A stretch of DNA of 64,000 nucleotides from Lepidostoma basale (lineage: Eukaryota > Arthropoda > Insecta > Trichoptera > Lepidostomatidae). Positions within the stretch are counted from its first letter, which is position 1. Every line of letters starts with the position of its first letter. The DNA is taken from positions 434,001 to 498,000 of the forward strand of contig JAHDVF020000215.1 in assembly GCA_022606425.2 (NCBI GenBank), written 5' to 3'. Positions 1 through 10,967 of this stretch are shown piece after piece. The translations under genes and the position numbers were made by a program. The notes below the pieces were generated by a model that saw only the letters and a program-made list of their open reading frames with translations, was not told the origin of the DNA and did not search any database.

Positions 1-261
1 TTCATAGAATGTTAATAACTTACTAATATTCAAGACGCGCAGATAAGGTTTACAACACATCAAACAGGTTTTAGCAACGTACGCGTATATACACAGGAAA
101 TAAATCTCTCTAATTTAATTTCCTTCTTTTGCGATAATTTAAATATGCTTTAGATAATTCATTAAGTTTCTATTTAATATGTCAACTATTAAAAATTAAA
201 AAAAAACTTTTAGAAAACTGACGTTTTCTTCATTATTGAATACCCATATAAAGTTTAACGT

Positions 262-640
262 CAAACTAACCTACTAACTAACCATCACGGCGTTTCTCCG
301 GAGAGGTAAGAAGAGAGGATGGACCGCAAGAGACATACCTCTACATTAATTTATCGTAACATGCATGCTCGTCGATTTTTCCGACGCCGCCTTTTAGTAT
401 TTGATTAATTTGGTCCGGCAATCATTTTATTTGTCTTCCACGACTTCTTTTCCCATTTCTTGTATACACAAATTTAACCATTCTTCTTTGTCCATTCATT
501 ATACTCGTATTTGTCTGAATCATCTCAGCGATCTTTTTTTAATTTTACATATGATGCAATCATCTGCCTCCCATTTTATACTTATTTCCTCGTTCGGTAT
601 TTTATCACATATTTATCCTACTGTTCAGAGTTAGTTTTAA
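262..640 (-). mobile_element. LINE family 1, truncated 3' end
   Basis: Read on the minus strand, this is the 3' end of the commonest LINE here. It holds the decayed C-terminal reverse-transcriptase region followed by the conserved 3' end (reverse complement of ACCATCACGGCGTTTCTCC) and a short GTTA-type tail. The same segment recurs about twenty times in the window. Plus-strand ORFs across it are antisense shadows. The copy is 5'-truncated, as is usual for LINEs. Confidence 0.75.
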
Positions 641-1540
641 AAAAAAATAATACATTCCACATCCCATGTACGCATGCTCTCTCTCTTTTTTGTTTGAAAA
701 TCGTGTTACTTTTTACAACAACACACGTTATCGAATGCCGACTTACAGTTGAACATAATATTGCGAGATGACTGCTAGCGTTGAAGTGCTAACAATTAGA
801 ACTAAAACTGAGCTATCTTAATTTATTCAATTACCGGCCACCATTTCATTATCAGCCTAGCCGTTCAATTGAGCGGCGTATTTAACTAAGTGGCGGCGAC
901 ATGTATACTCGTACAACACTAACATTAAACAAATTAAAATTACATAGATATATTTCGGACAACCAGTCCTTGATACATATTTAAAATATTATAAAATTGT
1001 TTAGATGATCTGACAGATGTTATAAAGATTACCAAAGATAATTTTTCTAATCTAAAATATGGCGAACATAGAAAAAATTCTATATGATTTTAAAATTCTC
1101 GTTCGCTTCCTATCATATACTGTAAATTATTACACTTTAACGATCGTGCATCTAAATTAGCATGCAAACAATTGAGTGCCGACGAAGGTTTCAAAGTTTG
1201 TTCATAAATTTGCAAAACATTGCCGGGCCCACAAAATGCATGAGCAAATATTGGCATTGCAACTACCCATGGTCGCCCGTTTACCATAAAAATAAAAGAA
1301 GAAAAAAAAACTGCTTTGGGCCACCACATCTCCCTTTCTTTGCCCGGAAAGATCGGATAAGATACGGGTATTCATCGTGTGAGGCCGAAATTTGCAGATG
1401 AATATCTATGTAACTACATTGCCCTTCGTGATTATGTTTTAACGTTACGCGTGCAAATAATATGTCTTAAGTTTTGTCGTCAAATAAAATAATCCTTTCG
1501 TTAGTTAAAATATTAATCATTTTGAATGTATACAAACACT
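641..1540. other. no recognisable feature
   Basis: AT-rich sequence with only short overlapping ORFs of about 80 codons on both strands near 1090-1401 and no recognisable motif. Near 1500-1582 the short phrase AATGTATACAAA is duplicated about 55 bp apart. Confidence 0.4.
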
Positions 1541-1875
1541 TGTTAAAATATTAATTGTTTAGAATGTATACAAATACTTGTAGACCTTAAAAAATGGCGC
1601 TGGTGTAGATTGAACCAAAAAATGTGAAGTGTTTCTCAACATTGAGGCATATATACATCTTCCAAGACGTCACTTTAACCGATGCGGCACGATACGTCAG
1701 ACGTGGTGGTGTAAGAAGGGAGGAATGGGGAATGTTGTTAACATAAAGCGATCGCTTAATCCAACCAATGACAGGTCATAAGTCCTGTAAGCGCCTCGAC
1801 CACCATATTCGCTTCCCTGAAAACAATTTACATCTTCGTCTCTATTGAGATACAATTAAACCTTTAAATATTAAT
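1541..1875 (-). repeat. interspersed repeat H, minus copy
   Basis: One of several dispersed copies of a ~250-330 bp repeat (others near 18842, 44283, 46427, 46898 and 48099). Diagnostic blocks in the sense orientation are CTCAATAGAGACGAAG, ACCTGTCATTGGTTGGGTTAAG and a TATATA stretch about 100 bp further on. It has no coding potential. Two other copies are framed by perfect 15-bp target duplications. Confidence 0.7.
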
Positions 1876-1889
1876 ATTTTTTTCTTTTA

Positions 1890-1965
1890 TTGTTTGTAAC
1901 ACCTGATAACGCGAACATAAATTGGCGAAACAGCTGTCGCGACTATATTATAAAAATGGTCGTAC
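1890..1965 (+). repeat. hammerhead-like remnant, foldback family K
   Basis: Contains CTGATAA, a possible CGC/GCG stem, then GAAACAGCTGTCGCG. The last block is identical to the GAAA, stem III and cleavage segment of the copies near 52715 and 11513. The core is degenerate (A for G at position 8), so activity is unlikely. Confidence 0.4.
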
Positions 1966-2205
1966 GTCTAATAACAGTGTTTCGTTTTAACTCCTATTTC
2001 TCGTTGTTTCTCGTCTGCAATGCTAATTATTCTAATCAAGTATTTTTGTGATAGCATGTAATAAACCTTATTTTATTGTTGCTATCGATGTTTGTTACCT
2101 CAATAAATAAAATTTAAGTAAAATAAAATACAACAGGTGGAGCTACCCCCGGAAAAAATAAACTACATAGTTCTACGAGTATAACAAGTAAGAAGACAAA
2201 GAAAT

Positions 2206-2330
2206 CGTCATGTTAATTAATTAATACGAATAAAAATGTCTGTTTTCTAGAAGTTTTATTATATTTTATGTGAATAAAATGTTTTGCCTGTCTAAGGGAT
2301 TATCAAATGTCATTTTATTTATATATTTAA
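2206..2330 (+). repeat. foldback family C, half copy
   Basis: One arm of a palindromic family: TTAATACGAATAAAAA, then TTCTAGAAGTTTTATTATA, then GTTTTGCCTGTCTAAGG. Full copies elsewhere repeat these blocks as an inverted second arm. The second arm is missing here. Confidence 0.6.
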
Positions 2331-2575
2331 ACATATCAAAAGCATCACATAACACATTCCAATACACCAATGATAATATTATTATATATAAAAAGTTTGT
2401 GACACAAAAGTAAATAATAAATAATGAAATAATATGATGATCTCAAAATTATAACAAAGACAGAGACAGCGCCTCGCTCAGGTCAACTACAATATTAAAA
2501 AATACGCCGACCCCCAAAGTGACACGATTACTACTGGCATAACCATCGGCATGTTGATTCTGCATCGTGGGAGAT
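2320..2575 (-). repeat. repeat Q, decayed coding repeat
   Basis: Closely related to 18540-18838; a short translated match also occurs at 30057-30140 on the other strand. The translated minus strand keeps a block like CRxNMPMVMPVxR shared with those copies, so Q is probably a fragment of a retroelement ORF. I cannot name the family. Confidence 0.45.
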
Positions 2576-3158
2576 AAAACAATATGCGGCCCCTTTTTCG
2601 AAGATAATTATCAGGGACGAACAAACCTACATTATCACTAAAGATTTCTGAGCTTATATATCTGTTATTGAAGCTCCAATTTTCGATAATATTGCTTGAC
2701 TGTGAATTTCATATAACATTTTCGTATCGACCTTTCCTACTAGCTTCATACGTCCTTCGTATAATAAGCGGAGACGCGCATAACACACAAAAGAGATATT
2801 TAAATTCGAATGCGCATGATTAATTGTTAACCCCCCATTGAGTGGCAAATATCTTGACGCAACAGATCAGCCCGATAGTGGGCAATCTAAACCTCGAGGT
2901 GTCAAAAGCACTGATGTGCATGCATATTGAAGAAGCTGTTGTGGGAATAGATTAATTATTGTTATTGGTGTGGGCATGGCCTTAGAAAAGGATCCGTGAA
3001 GCTAAACTAAACGTCATGCAATATTTTTTTTTTGATTAATTGTTTTAAACGATACATTATACAAGTTAATTTAAATTCTTCTTCTTTTTATTATTCTTAT
3101 AGGTGTAATGACCTGTTGTTGGTTTAATCCCCGTCCTCCTGTATGGACTAAATATACC
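2576..3158. other. no recognisable feature
   Basis: Mixed AT-rich sequence without coding signal, MITE ends or repeats that I can match inside the window. Confidence 0.4.
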
Positions 3159-3201
3159 AAACAGTTTTTGGAAAATTCATTTGATTTTCCAAAAACTGTT
3201 T
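3159..3201. repeat. perfect 18-bp hairpin
   Basis: AAACAGTTTTTGGAAAAT and its exact inverted copy are separated by a 7-nt loop. The hairpin abuts the GTTA-type end of the neighbouring LINE fragment. Confidence 0.8.
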
Positions 3202-3202
3202 A

Positions 3203-3560
3203 AAAACTAACTAACTAAGAATCACGCCGTCTACCGAAGGGATAGGCAGAAAGAATGGACTGCCATAATTTTCTTTCCTGACATATTTCTCTAGCTTCCT
3301 CAACATTCATACATCGTGTCATGCACGCGCGTCGATTTCTATGACTCCTCACGTATCCGACATTCAATATTTGATTTATTTGATCGTGCCACGTTTTTCT
3401 CGATCTACCTCAATTTCATGTTCCATTTATATCATTAATATAATATATACAATCTTCATCATTCTTTCTTTATTTATTCTTTCCATGTGCCCAAACCATC
3501 TTAATGAAACTTTTGTAAACTTTGTAGAAGTTCATTGTGAATAATGAAAATAAAAATTAA
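3203..3560 (-). mobile_element. LINE family 1, truncated 3' end
   Basis: Minus-strand 3' end of LINE family 1. The AACTAACTAAC tail and the conserved terminal block come first, followed by decayed RT C-terminal sequence. Sequence matching the family ends near 3545. Confidence 0.7.
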
Positions 3561-3599
3561 ATTATATATTTTTTTCAAAATATGTATTAAGTTAAAATC

Positions 3600-3725
3600 T
3601 ACTATATATTATAATGTTTGTGTCTTCGATCGGTTTCGGCAGCTGTCATCTTCTGGGAACTTGGCAGCGAGCTGACGAAACCAGTCGAAGACACAAACAT
3701 TAGTGGATATTAACTTAATATACTT
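3600..3725. repeat. foldback repeat with two GAAACC...GTC arms
   Basis: The arms start and end with TAATGTTTGTGTCTTCGA and its complement. Both carry a GAAACCxxTCG block pointing outwards, as in the other hammerhead-like foldbacks, but the CTGANGA box is missing or degenerate. Confidence 0.55.
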
Positions 3726-4309
3726 TTTAAAACGATTTTCTCATTTTTTACTTTTTAAATCATTATTTTTTGGATTCTATTTTTTTGTTTTAATATTACG
3801 ATCCATATCGCACGAACAACGTTCTCGCCTCACTCTACCAATATTTATCTAGTATCATGACACGAAATCTCTTTGCCACGATAAGTGTCCCCATGAGTTT
3901 TTGGGGAATTTGTTATATCAGCAAAAAAATCACGCGAAATTCATTTCGGCAACCAAATTTGAACCTAAGTAAACAAAGTTAGCAACTAAATCGTTTGAGT
4001 GGCTTTTTTAGTGAACCTTTTACATTCGTGGAAAAATGCAACCATTTGAATACGCGCTTTACCCTAAACAAACATTCATACGTGAATCGATCCCCGCTGG
4101 TTTCTATTCCTCCAAAAAATAGATGAATAGTAGTTTTAACACTATATTTATCTTGCGAATTTATAATCAAAGTTGATGTAGACATTCATACGTATAAAAA
4201 ATTAAATGCTACACAATTTTTTGTTCAACCGATGTATTTTTATCAACATGAAAAAAATAATCATGCCTTATAACATAAAAACGTCGATCATATATTACAT
4301 AACATATAG

Positions 4310-4452
4310 TATTGTAATTAATACGAATAAAAACATCAGTTTTCTAGAAGTTTTATTATATTTTATGTGATTGACATATTTCGCCTATTAAGGCATTATC
4401 AAATGTAGCTATATTTGATAACGCCTTCAGATAAAATATAATAAAACTTCTA
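4310..4452. repeat. foldback family C, interrupted on the right
   Basis: Both arms are present (ACGAATAAAAACATCAGTTT, TTCTAGAAGTTTTATTATA, and the inverted AATATAATAAAACTTCTAG). The right arm stops exactly where a LINE fragment starts (CTTCTAG then CGACACTGAG), so the LINE piece probably inserted into it. Confidence 0.65.
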
Positions 4453-4735
4453 GCGACACTGAGAGATCGCGTGAGGAACACCAGAATTATAGAGATATGT
4501 GGGTTTGAGGATATTATAAGATGGAGAAGACAGCGAAGAAAGGACTGGTACGGTCATTTGCAAAGAATGGACACTACCAGACTCCCTTGCACTACATAAT
4601 TAGCCTAACGGGACTCGTCCGCGTGGAAGACCTCCTAAAATATGGAAGGACAGCTGGGAATCTACCTCACAGGAGAAGCAACACTTTGTAGAATAGACCA
4701 CATAGGTCTACAACAAGGAAGACGAAGAAGAATAC
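4453..4735 (+). mobile_element. LINE family 2, 3' end fragment
   Basis: The translation reads LRDRVRNTRI, then EDIIRWRRQRRKDW and GHLQRMDTTRLP, with stops after that. This is the C-terminal tail of a LINE reverse transcriptase shared with 20023-20433 and 40808-41227 (minus). It ends in GACGAAGAAGAA, the family's 3' tail. Confidence 0.75.
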
Positions 4736-5365
4736 GTTAATGGATTGTATAAGAAAGAAGGATTAATAAATAAATGTAGGTACCTACTAGAGATGAGCAA
4801 TGTGAATATGACTGATATAGCTAGTAAACATGAACTTTTCCAAGATAAATATGTATTCATATTTGTATAATACCACGAGATTACATACATTAATTTTATT
4901 GGTATAACTTTGCGTTTCTTAAAAAAAAAATCGTAAATAGTGCTATCTGAATAATTCTGATCAGAATGGCATGTCGGTACTAGTAAAAGTACTTTAAAAT
5001 ATGCATAATGTAATACCCAAGAAGAGTAAAAATAAATTTTATACACTACTTTGAGATTACGAATCGGTTTTATGGCTGTCGTATTCCGAAAGCTCTTTGC
5101 ATCTCCATAGTCAGCAGTCAATCAACTTGAAAAGTAATTCTCATGAGTATTGAAAAACGTATTATGTGTCTCCGCTTTCTTCCAAATATTCTCTGCATGC
5201 GTAACCTCAATTCTCCGGTTTCCCTCCCTTCTTTTATGGTTATGTCCTCTTCGTTTCGCTGTACAAAGTAGTCAATAATTCGAACAACAGAAATTGTAAT
5301 ACAAACATTTGCGATACAGATGTTTAACTTATTTTCATGTAATCTATTACTGAAATCTTTTGATA
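4736..5365. other. no recognisable feature
   Basis: AT-rich. A 137-codon minus-strand reading frame (4708-5121) overlaps the LINE tail. It is rich in Ser, Tyr and Leu, has no family signature, and is judged spurious. Confidence 0.4.
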
Positions 5366-5510
5366 GGAGTTAATTTTGAATAGTAATTAAATAAAACCAT
5401 ATTTTTGATTAACTACTTCCACTTTCGTCTGTATTTTGCCAGCGACTGGTTACGTCAGGCTAGCTGGCATCGACAGACTGGTAACACTGTTATAAACTTA
5501 CTCCTTTATA
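5366..5510. repeat. repeat D, hammerhead-like PLE terminal repeat
   Basis: Carries TTAACTACTTCCACTTTCGTCT followed by GCCAGCGACTGGTTACGTCAGGCTAGCTGGCATCGACAGACTGG in decayed form. The same module occurs near 7965, 8160, 9810, 17550 and 29440. On the minus strand it gives a box, GCCA stem, GAAACCGGTCGC order with CTGTCGA in place of CTGANGA. Confidence 0.55.
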
Positions 5511-5559
5511 TCGATTAGAAAAATACAGATTATGGGTATTAAAAAATATTCTCTACCGG

Positions 5560-5690
5560 TTCATTACATTTCCAGAGTCCAGGTTTCGCAGCCATATAGT
5601 AGAACATACCATATACAACATTTTATCATACTTTGTCGGAGTTTCAAGTTAGGATTATCGTTGCAAAATAATGTTCTCATTTTAATAAAT
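5560..5690 (-). mobile_element. LINE fragment with YGCETWTL motif
   Basis: The minus-strand translation runs through LLYGCETWTLE. This is the conserved block just downstream of the palm and thumb in many LINE reverse transcriptases. Only about 40 codons are recognisable, and I do not assign a family. Confidence 0.6.
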
Positions 5691-6500
5691 GAAGAGAAGA
5701 CTTAAGGGCGATAGTGTAGGCTATAATAAGGTTACAGTGATATCAGTGCGTCGTACTTGTTCATGTGTTACTATGTCGATGCATTCTTCCAAATCAGCGA
5801 CATAAATGAATTTATATTTGAATGTATAAGTATTGTATATGTGTTGCTAAAAGTGTCACACACAAAGATTTGAGTGACACAGTGCCTACCTGCAGTTCCG
5901 TGTTTAACGAGCAGCGACCAGAGTATTATTTAGTATTAAGTACGCTCTTGAGAACGTACCTCCAACGAAGAATATGCCTCCCACTCGTCACTAAACTCGG
6001 CGCGATGGGGTACTGTTTCTGTTTACAAAAATGGCGATGATTCACAGAGACCGCCGATGTCAATGCGAGGCGACAATTTGGGTCAATACTATCAGTGCTG
6101 GAATTCCGAGAGGACACCATCACACAATCACACAACGTGCGCGGCCGTGACGTCACCGCACGAGTACCGAAGACAAATAATACGAATCATTGTTATTGAT
6201 GTCAAAAGTATTGTTTTAATTACCAATTGACCGGACAGATGTGATAAACGAGTTGCTGATTGGTTGGTCCTTTTTAGGCTCATGCTTTATTGACAAATCA
6301 AACAAATTTTCGTAAGCAGTATTCATATCACGAAGCTCCTCGACAACAATGGTTTCGAAGGAAGTATACAAGTAATAGAGTATAGCTCGCTTATTTAAGC
6401 ATATAAGACTTTAGAGCAAATTTAAAAAAACTCAATATACGGTCTTATATCAAATAACGAATCATATTAATCAGTAGATCGTCGGGTGTTTTTTTTTAGG
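5691..6500. other. no recognisable feature
   Basis: Includes a slightly GC-richer patch near 5980-6170 with short ORFs on both strands that match nothing I recognise. There is no repeat match in the window. Confidence 0.35.
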
Positions 6501-6504
6501 TTAT

Positions 6505-6850
6505 TCTTCTTCTTCTAAGCCAATTTTACTCTACTGCTGAATATATGCCTCTTCTTAACTCTTCAACACTTTCTATCTTTGGCTCTCTGTTGACGCCTAT
6601 GACCTGCAAGTTGGTTAATATCATCCGTCTGCCTGCGATGGAGCGTAGAGTTCTCATTACTGCTACTCTGAGAAGGTCCTTAGTCCTATCGGTATCGGCT
6701 CTGACTTCTATCCCAAACGTCATGTTGGGGCGGACGCATGCCTTGTATACAATGACTTTGCTTTTGGTAAGCATGTTTTTTTCCTCCATATGGTGTCGCG
6801 AAAGCAGCCAGCCACAGCTGTCGCTTTGTTGCTTGGACTTGGACATGGAC
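6505..6850 (-). mobile_element. LINE family 2-like RT C-terminal fragment
   Basis: A 106-codon minus-strand frame (6526-6846) contains KVIVYKACVRP, TFGIEVRADT and LRSIAGRR. These correspond to the YKTCVRP, TYGVEARTDT and LRTIAGKT blocks of the copies at 20023-20433 and 40808-41227. The 3' side ends at GAAGAAGAAG (minus strand). Confidence 0.75.
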
Positions 6851-7115
6851 TTGGATCTTCTGGCTTACAGGAGTTCAGCTCATGTGGCTATTCCTCTTAC
6901 GTCTGATGAGAACATTGTTGGAAGGTGATTTGGTGGGTTGTTAGTTTATGCGGGGGCATGATTTGTGTGGCCCGGAGTGTTCCTCTGAAGGAGGGAGATT
7001 TTGGGCACTTTTGGCGGCTGGAGGTGTTTGGGTCGTAATTTGGGAGGTCTTTTATTGTGGGATTAGAATGAAGGTGCACCAAGCGATAAACGGATAGCCT
7101 TATTTTACAGGATTT
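6838..7115 (-). repeat. repeat J
   Basis: About 250 bp nearly identical to 56858-57115, for example GGAACATTGTTGGAAGG followed by GATTTGTGTG and GAGTGTTCCTCTGAAGGAGG. It lies immediately upstream (in minus orientation) of the LINE fragment, and its minus strand is open for about 100 codons. It may therefore be an upstream part of the same LINE. Function not recognised. Confidence 0.5.
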
Positions 7116-7254
7116 GGAGTTTTCGTATGTGACTCGAAGCTGCATAGCTCCTATATTTATAGAAGGCACAAATATAACAATATTTGTGCCTTCTAGCAAT
7201 TTTTGATCAGGAGCCTTTGGTGTGCCGTATACTTATTAACTATTTTTTTATTGA

Positions 7255-7540
7255 AAGTTAAGGCATTAAGACTGTGGAATTCCATTGTAATGCACTTTGG
7301 ATTAGAAAAGTAACGTTGTTTATTATCCACTAAAATTTAAAATATTACGACATGTTTCGGAGGAGACCTCCATAATAAATAACAAAAAACTAAACTTTAA
7401 AGGTCTTTCATAGTTTAGTTTTTTGTTATATATTTACACCTTAAGATGGAGGTCTCCTCCGAAAAATGTGTATTTTAGTGGATAAAAAACAACGTTATTT
7501 TTCAATTTCCAAAGTGTATTGTTAATTTAATATTTATCAT
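7255..7540. repeat. foldback family E, decayed hammerhead pair
   Basis: Two inverted arms share ACTGTGGAATTCCA, ATCCACTAAAAT and GGAGGTCTCCTCCGAAA. The right arm reads CTTAAGA, T, GGAGG, TCT, CCTCC, GAAA, so G5 is lost. The left arm has lost the CTGANGA box. It is a dead relative of the copy at 16.1 kb. Confidence 0.65.
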
Positions 7541-7925
7541 TGGTCAATATCTAAAGAATCCCTTCACATTGGTGACTAATTCATCATAGACTCACTCAAT
7601 CAATTTAAATTCTTACGATCTGTTTTCTAATAGTTCTGCGAACATTTTATGGTGTTTTTATTAACCACAATGACCGAATCTGCTGTTATCCAATTATACA
7701 TTGCGGAGCATCAATTACTTTCTAAAACACCCATCGCATCAATAAAATTACAGCTGTTTTATTACTTTAGAAATTATCATTTCTAGGAAACGCTATTCAA
7801 TATTTTAAATTATAAATGATAGTTAAATGATTTATTGTCAGAAGTGATTTTCTTTCCCCGCCAATTGTTAAATACCACATAGTTATTGCTATTTATACAA
7901 TGGTTTCAAATATACAAATTTTAAT
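7541..7925. other. no recognisable feature
   Basis: AT-rich, with no coding signal and no repeat match that I could find. Confidence 0.4.
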
Positions 7926-8216
7926 CAAACTGATTTTAAATAATAATTAAATAAAACGATGTTTTTTAACTACTTCCACTTTTGTCTTTTTTTCGACAGC
8001 GACCAATTTCGCCAGGCTCGCAGCCATCGACAGACTGGTGACACTATTGCACAGTCCTTTATATAAATACAGATCAGGAGTGGTAAACATGATTCCATAC
8101 AAAAATAATCTTAAAATATTTATGCAAAATTTACTGTATGTATATAATGGATTCGAAGGTTTTGCAGTATGTCGGTACCAGCGAGCCTGGCGAAACCGGT
8201 CGCTGTTGTACAATTA
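7926..8216. repeat. repeat D foldback, hammerhead-like
   Basis: Left arm: TTTAACTACTTCCACTTTTG and then CAGCGACCAATTTCGCCAGG. Right arm, inverted: CCTGGCGAAACCGGTCGCTG at 8189. The GAAACCGGTC block has a palindromic CCGG stem III. The CTGANGA box reads CTGTCGA in the left arm (minus strand) and is lost in the right arm. Confidence 0.55.
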
Positions 8217-8219
8217 AAA

Positions 8220-8575
8220 ATATTTTTTTGTTATCGACGTTTAATATATCCTTACGTGGCTGACATTTAATATTTGATTGATTTTACCGTGCCGCGTTTT
8301 CGATCTTCCTCTATTTATTGCTCCATTTACATCGTTAACAAATGCTTTCTATACAATTATTTCTTCATTCATTCTTTCCATTTGTCCAAACCATCTTAAT
8401 AATCCGTTAATAATTGTGTTCATAACACTTTCATTCGCACCGCATTCACTTATTATATTTTTATTCGATACTCTATCATGCACAGATTTTCTAGATATTC
8501 GTCTAAGAGATCACATTTCTACTTTCATTCTTCTTTTGCCAGTTTAATGCTTCCCTTTCAAACCATTGAAATACT
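8220..8575 (-). mobile_element. LINE family 1 fragment
   Basis: Minus-strand RT C-terminal region of family 1, without the GTTA tail on the left. A second, more decayed piece of the same family lies at 8710-8850. Confidence 0.65.
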
Positions 8576-8624
8576 ATACTACTTACTATCTTAATACATT
8601 GTTTATGTCTTATTTTGTTTATCA

Positions 8625-8690
8625 TTTATATCGAATCAAACCCGAGACCTTCGGTGTGACAGTCATTACACTTGCTACTTGGCTACAATG
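8625..8690 (-). mobile_element. tRNA-derived SINE head, decayed
   Basis: The minus strand carries TAGCCAAGTAG (A-box-like) and GGTTTGATTCG (B-box-like), with an ACACCGAAGGTCTCGGGTT segment like that of the better SINE copies at 20.0 and 39.8 kb. Confidence 0.5.
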
Positions 8691-8850
8691 ATCCTCAAAA
8701 TACTAACTAAACATATAATAATTTTATCATTATTTCTTCATTTATTCTTTCCGTATGCCAGAACCACACATGTTGTTTCACATTTTATATTTGAGTTTGA
8801 TACTTTTATCCTTCTTTTACCAGTTCCAGGCTTCACTATACACGTACAAT

Positions 8851-9780
8851 TGAGGATATTAGTTACAAACCTGGCAAACTCCATCATTAGATGTTTTTAG
8901 TAAATCGCAAAAAACTGATACGCTAATAAAATGCGCTTTTTTACGATATTTATTTTTTTCATCTCAACCAGTTAGTATTTTAAAAGTAATCAGCCATGAA
9001 ATAATCATCATTATGTTGATAATTAAAGTAAAATAATGAATTTCATTTTGGAGTTTGCCAGCTTTGCAACACTCAAGTGGAGGTTGCCATGTTTGCAACA
9101 AACCAACCCTATATTTTAATAGCAAAATTCTTCAGAATGAAGCAGAATTTGAAACTGAAAATCAATAAAAATTGTGTGCAAATGTATTATGAATAAGACC
9201 CAATTCTCTCACTTTTGATTATTGGTGGAGTTTACCGGGTTTGAAAATAATACCCTCAATTAACGTTTTTATTAATATTTTTTTATTGTACTATTTAAAT
9301 AAAATTAGGCCCGTTTCTTCAGAGAGAAACTAATTTAATTACGATAGTGCCTGACCTTATCAGTTCGAAGTCAGAAAGTAATGTTAATGTTCTTGTGAAT
9401 TACCAACCTTTTTTGATAGCCTACTCTACTTACGGGATCGGTGTATAACAAGTTCCTGTTTACAGATTTTATACATAAAACAACAAACCATAAAGTTTTA
9501 ATTAAAAAACCCTTCATTATAATTTAAAAATTTTATTTCCCGTAAAAATTACCTTATTAATTCTATCCACTAGAAAGAAAGGTAAAAAAATATTAAACAT
9601 TTTTTTCATAATTCTTTCCTCTAGAAAGAAAGGTAAAAAAAATATTAAATATTTTTTGCATGAAAAAAATCTCAAACTTCGATATAAGAATGTATTCCGG
9701 CTGAGATTTTCCATGGTTTCCTCAGCTGTGTGGAAAATTATCTATCATATTTTATATATTGCATAATATTGATATAAAAC
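8851..9780. other. no gene; one short tandem duplication
   Basis: AT-rich sequence. At about 9563-9660 a ~48-bp unit containing CTAGAAAGAAAGGTAAAAAA is present twice in tandem. Nothing else is recognisable. Confidence 0.45.
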
Positions 9781-9789
9781 GTATTTTTA

Positions 9790-9955
9790 TTATTAACACT
9801 TGTCTTTTTTTTCGACAGCAACCGGTTTCGTCAGGCTAGTTGGCATCGAGACTAGTTATGCTTGCTAGTTAGCCAGGCGAAACCAGTCCTTGTCGAAATA
9901 AATGCAATTAATGGAAGTAGTTAATTAAAAAAATCGTTTTATTTTATTATTATTA
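9790..9955. repeat. repeat D foldback
   Basis: Inverted arms CGACAGCAACCGGTTTCGTCAGG and CCAGGCGAAACCAGTCCTTGTCG (degenerate), flanked by TTAACTACTTCC-type sequence. It is the same module as at 7926-8216. Confidence 0.55.
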
Positions 9956-10289
9956 AAAAAAACTTCGATCAAGAGATTTTAGTGAAATCATTAAATTTTA
10001 TATATTATATAATGCATAGCCCATGGTCTACAGAGCTTGACTGAGTTAGCTCAGTAGACTTTTTCTTTCTAGACTAAGTAAAGTTAATACAGAAATATTG
10101 TACATTCTAAAATAATAAGTAATGACATTGAGTTAAATAATAGTAAAGATAACATAATATGGTAAAAACCAATAAAGGAATAAACTCTGGCGGACGAATG
10201 GTTGAATGAACAAAACTATGAGAAGATTATGAAGATTTTTGGATACGAACGTACGAACGTAGAAAAAATGAAAAATAAATAAAGTTTTT

Positions 10290-10690
10290 TTTTATGTGAA
10301 CGTTTACTTGCAAGAAGTTTTATTATAATATATTTGTGAAACATGTCATTCTCATAAAATATAATAAATCTTCTAGATAAAAGGCGGGCCACACTGTGAT
10401 AAACAAGCTGGTTTGAAACCAAAATTTGTATACTGAATGTTATTACTCAAACTTAAACCATGTTCTAGACGTAGTAAAAACGTCGATTTTAGTTAAACCG
10501 CGGATGTTTCTGCATACGGTTATCCTTTCAAACTATTCAACAAACATGGTACGTTTATCTCTCTTCCTCGCATTATTTTACCCGGCGTAGAATGAGATAG
10601 ATAGTCTGGCTCGTTGGTTGGAAACCGATGTTTATCACAGTCTGGCCCGCCTTTAAGGGACGTTTTCATTTGTATTCATTAATAAATAAA
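10290..10690. repeat. foldback family C, split by a MITE
   Basis: TTGCAAGAAGTTTTATTATA begins the left arm and AAAATATAATAAATCTTCTAGA the right. The right arm continues after the MITE as GGGACGTTTTCATTTGTATTCATT. The MITE therefore inserted into an existing family C copy. Confidence 0.65.
10381..10653. mobile_element. MITE G, Harbinger-type (TWA target)
   Basis: A 273-bp element with terminal inverted repeats AAGGCGGGCCACACTGTGATAAAC / GTTTATCACAGTCTGGCCCGCCTT, given here as ends only. It is flanked by TAA on both sides (10378-10380 and 10654-10656). The 3-bp TWA duplication is typical of the PIF/Harbinger superfamily. It has no ORF. Related copies are at 42146-42451 and 62293-62564. Confidence 0.8.
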
Positions 10691-10703
10691 AATTAAAAAT
10701 TAT

Positions 10704-10967
10704 ATGTATCGCACCTTCGGTAAGACAAGGGCATAATTGTTAAAAATTCTCAAAAAGAGTTAAGTATGCCAATGTATTTTAAAACATCCCTTTATCTGGA
10801 GACAAAGTCGCCCATTAATTTCAGTCTCATTTTGCCAGAGGGCGATAGTGTATGATCAATATAGCCAGAATAACACGATATTATTCTTCAAAAATCTTAA
10901 AATGTCTCTAATGAAAAATTACAAAACACCAATTGTGCTTTTGTCTTACCGAAGGTACGATATGTTG
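10704..10967. mobile_element. MITE M
   Basis: Inverted ends ATCGCACCTTCGGTAAGACA and TGTCTTACCGAAGGTACGAT enclose about 220 bp without coding capacity. The right flank resembles the left (ATGT), but the exact target duplication is not clear. Superfamily not assigned. Confidence 0.65.

Noticed and set aside
401..771. Plus-strand ORFs rich in Ser, Phe and Leu at LINE loci (also 12951-13330, 15097-15432, 55146-55482 antisense)
   Set aside because: They are antisense shadows of LINE family 1, whose real frame is on the opposite strand.
4708..5121. 137-codon minus ORF
   Set aside because: Low-complexity composition, overlaps a LINE tail, no domain.
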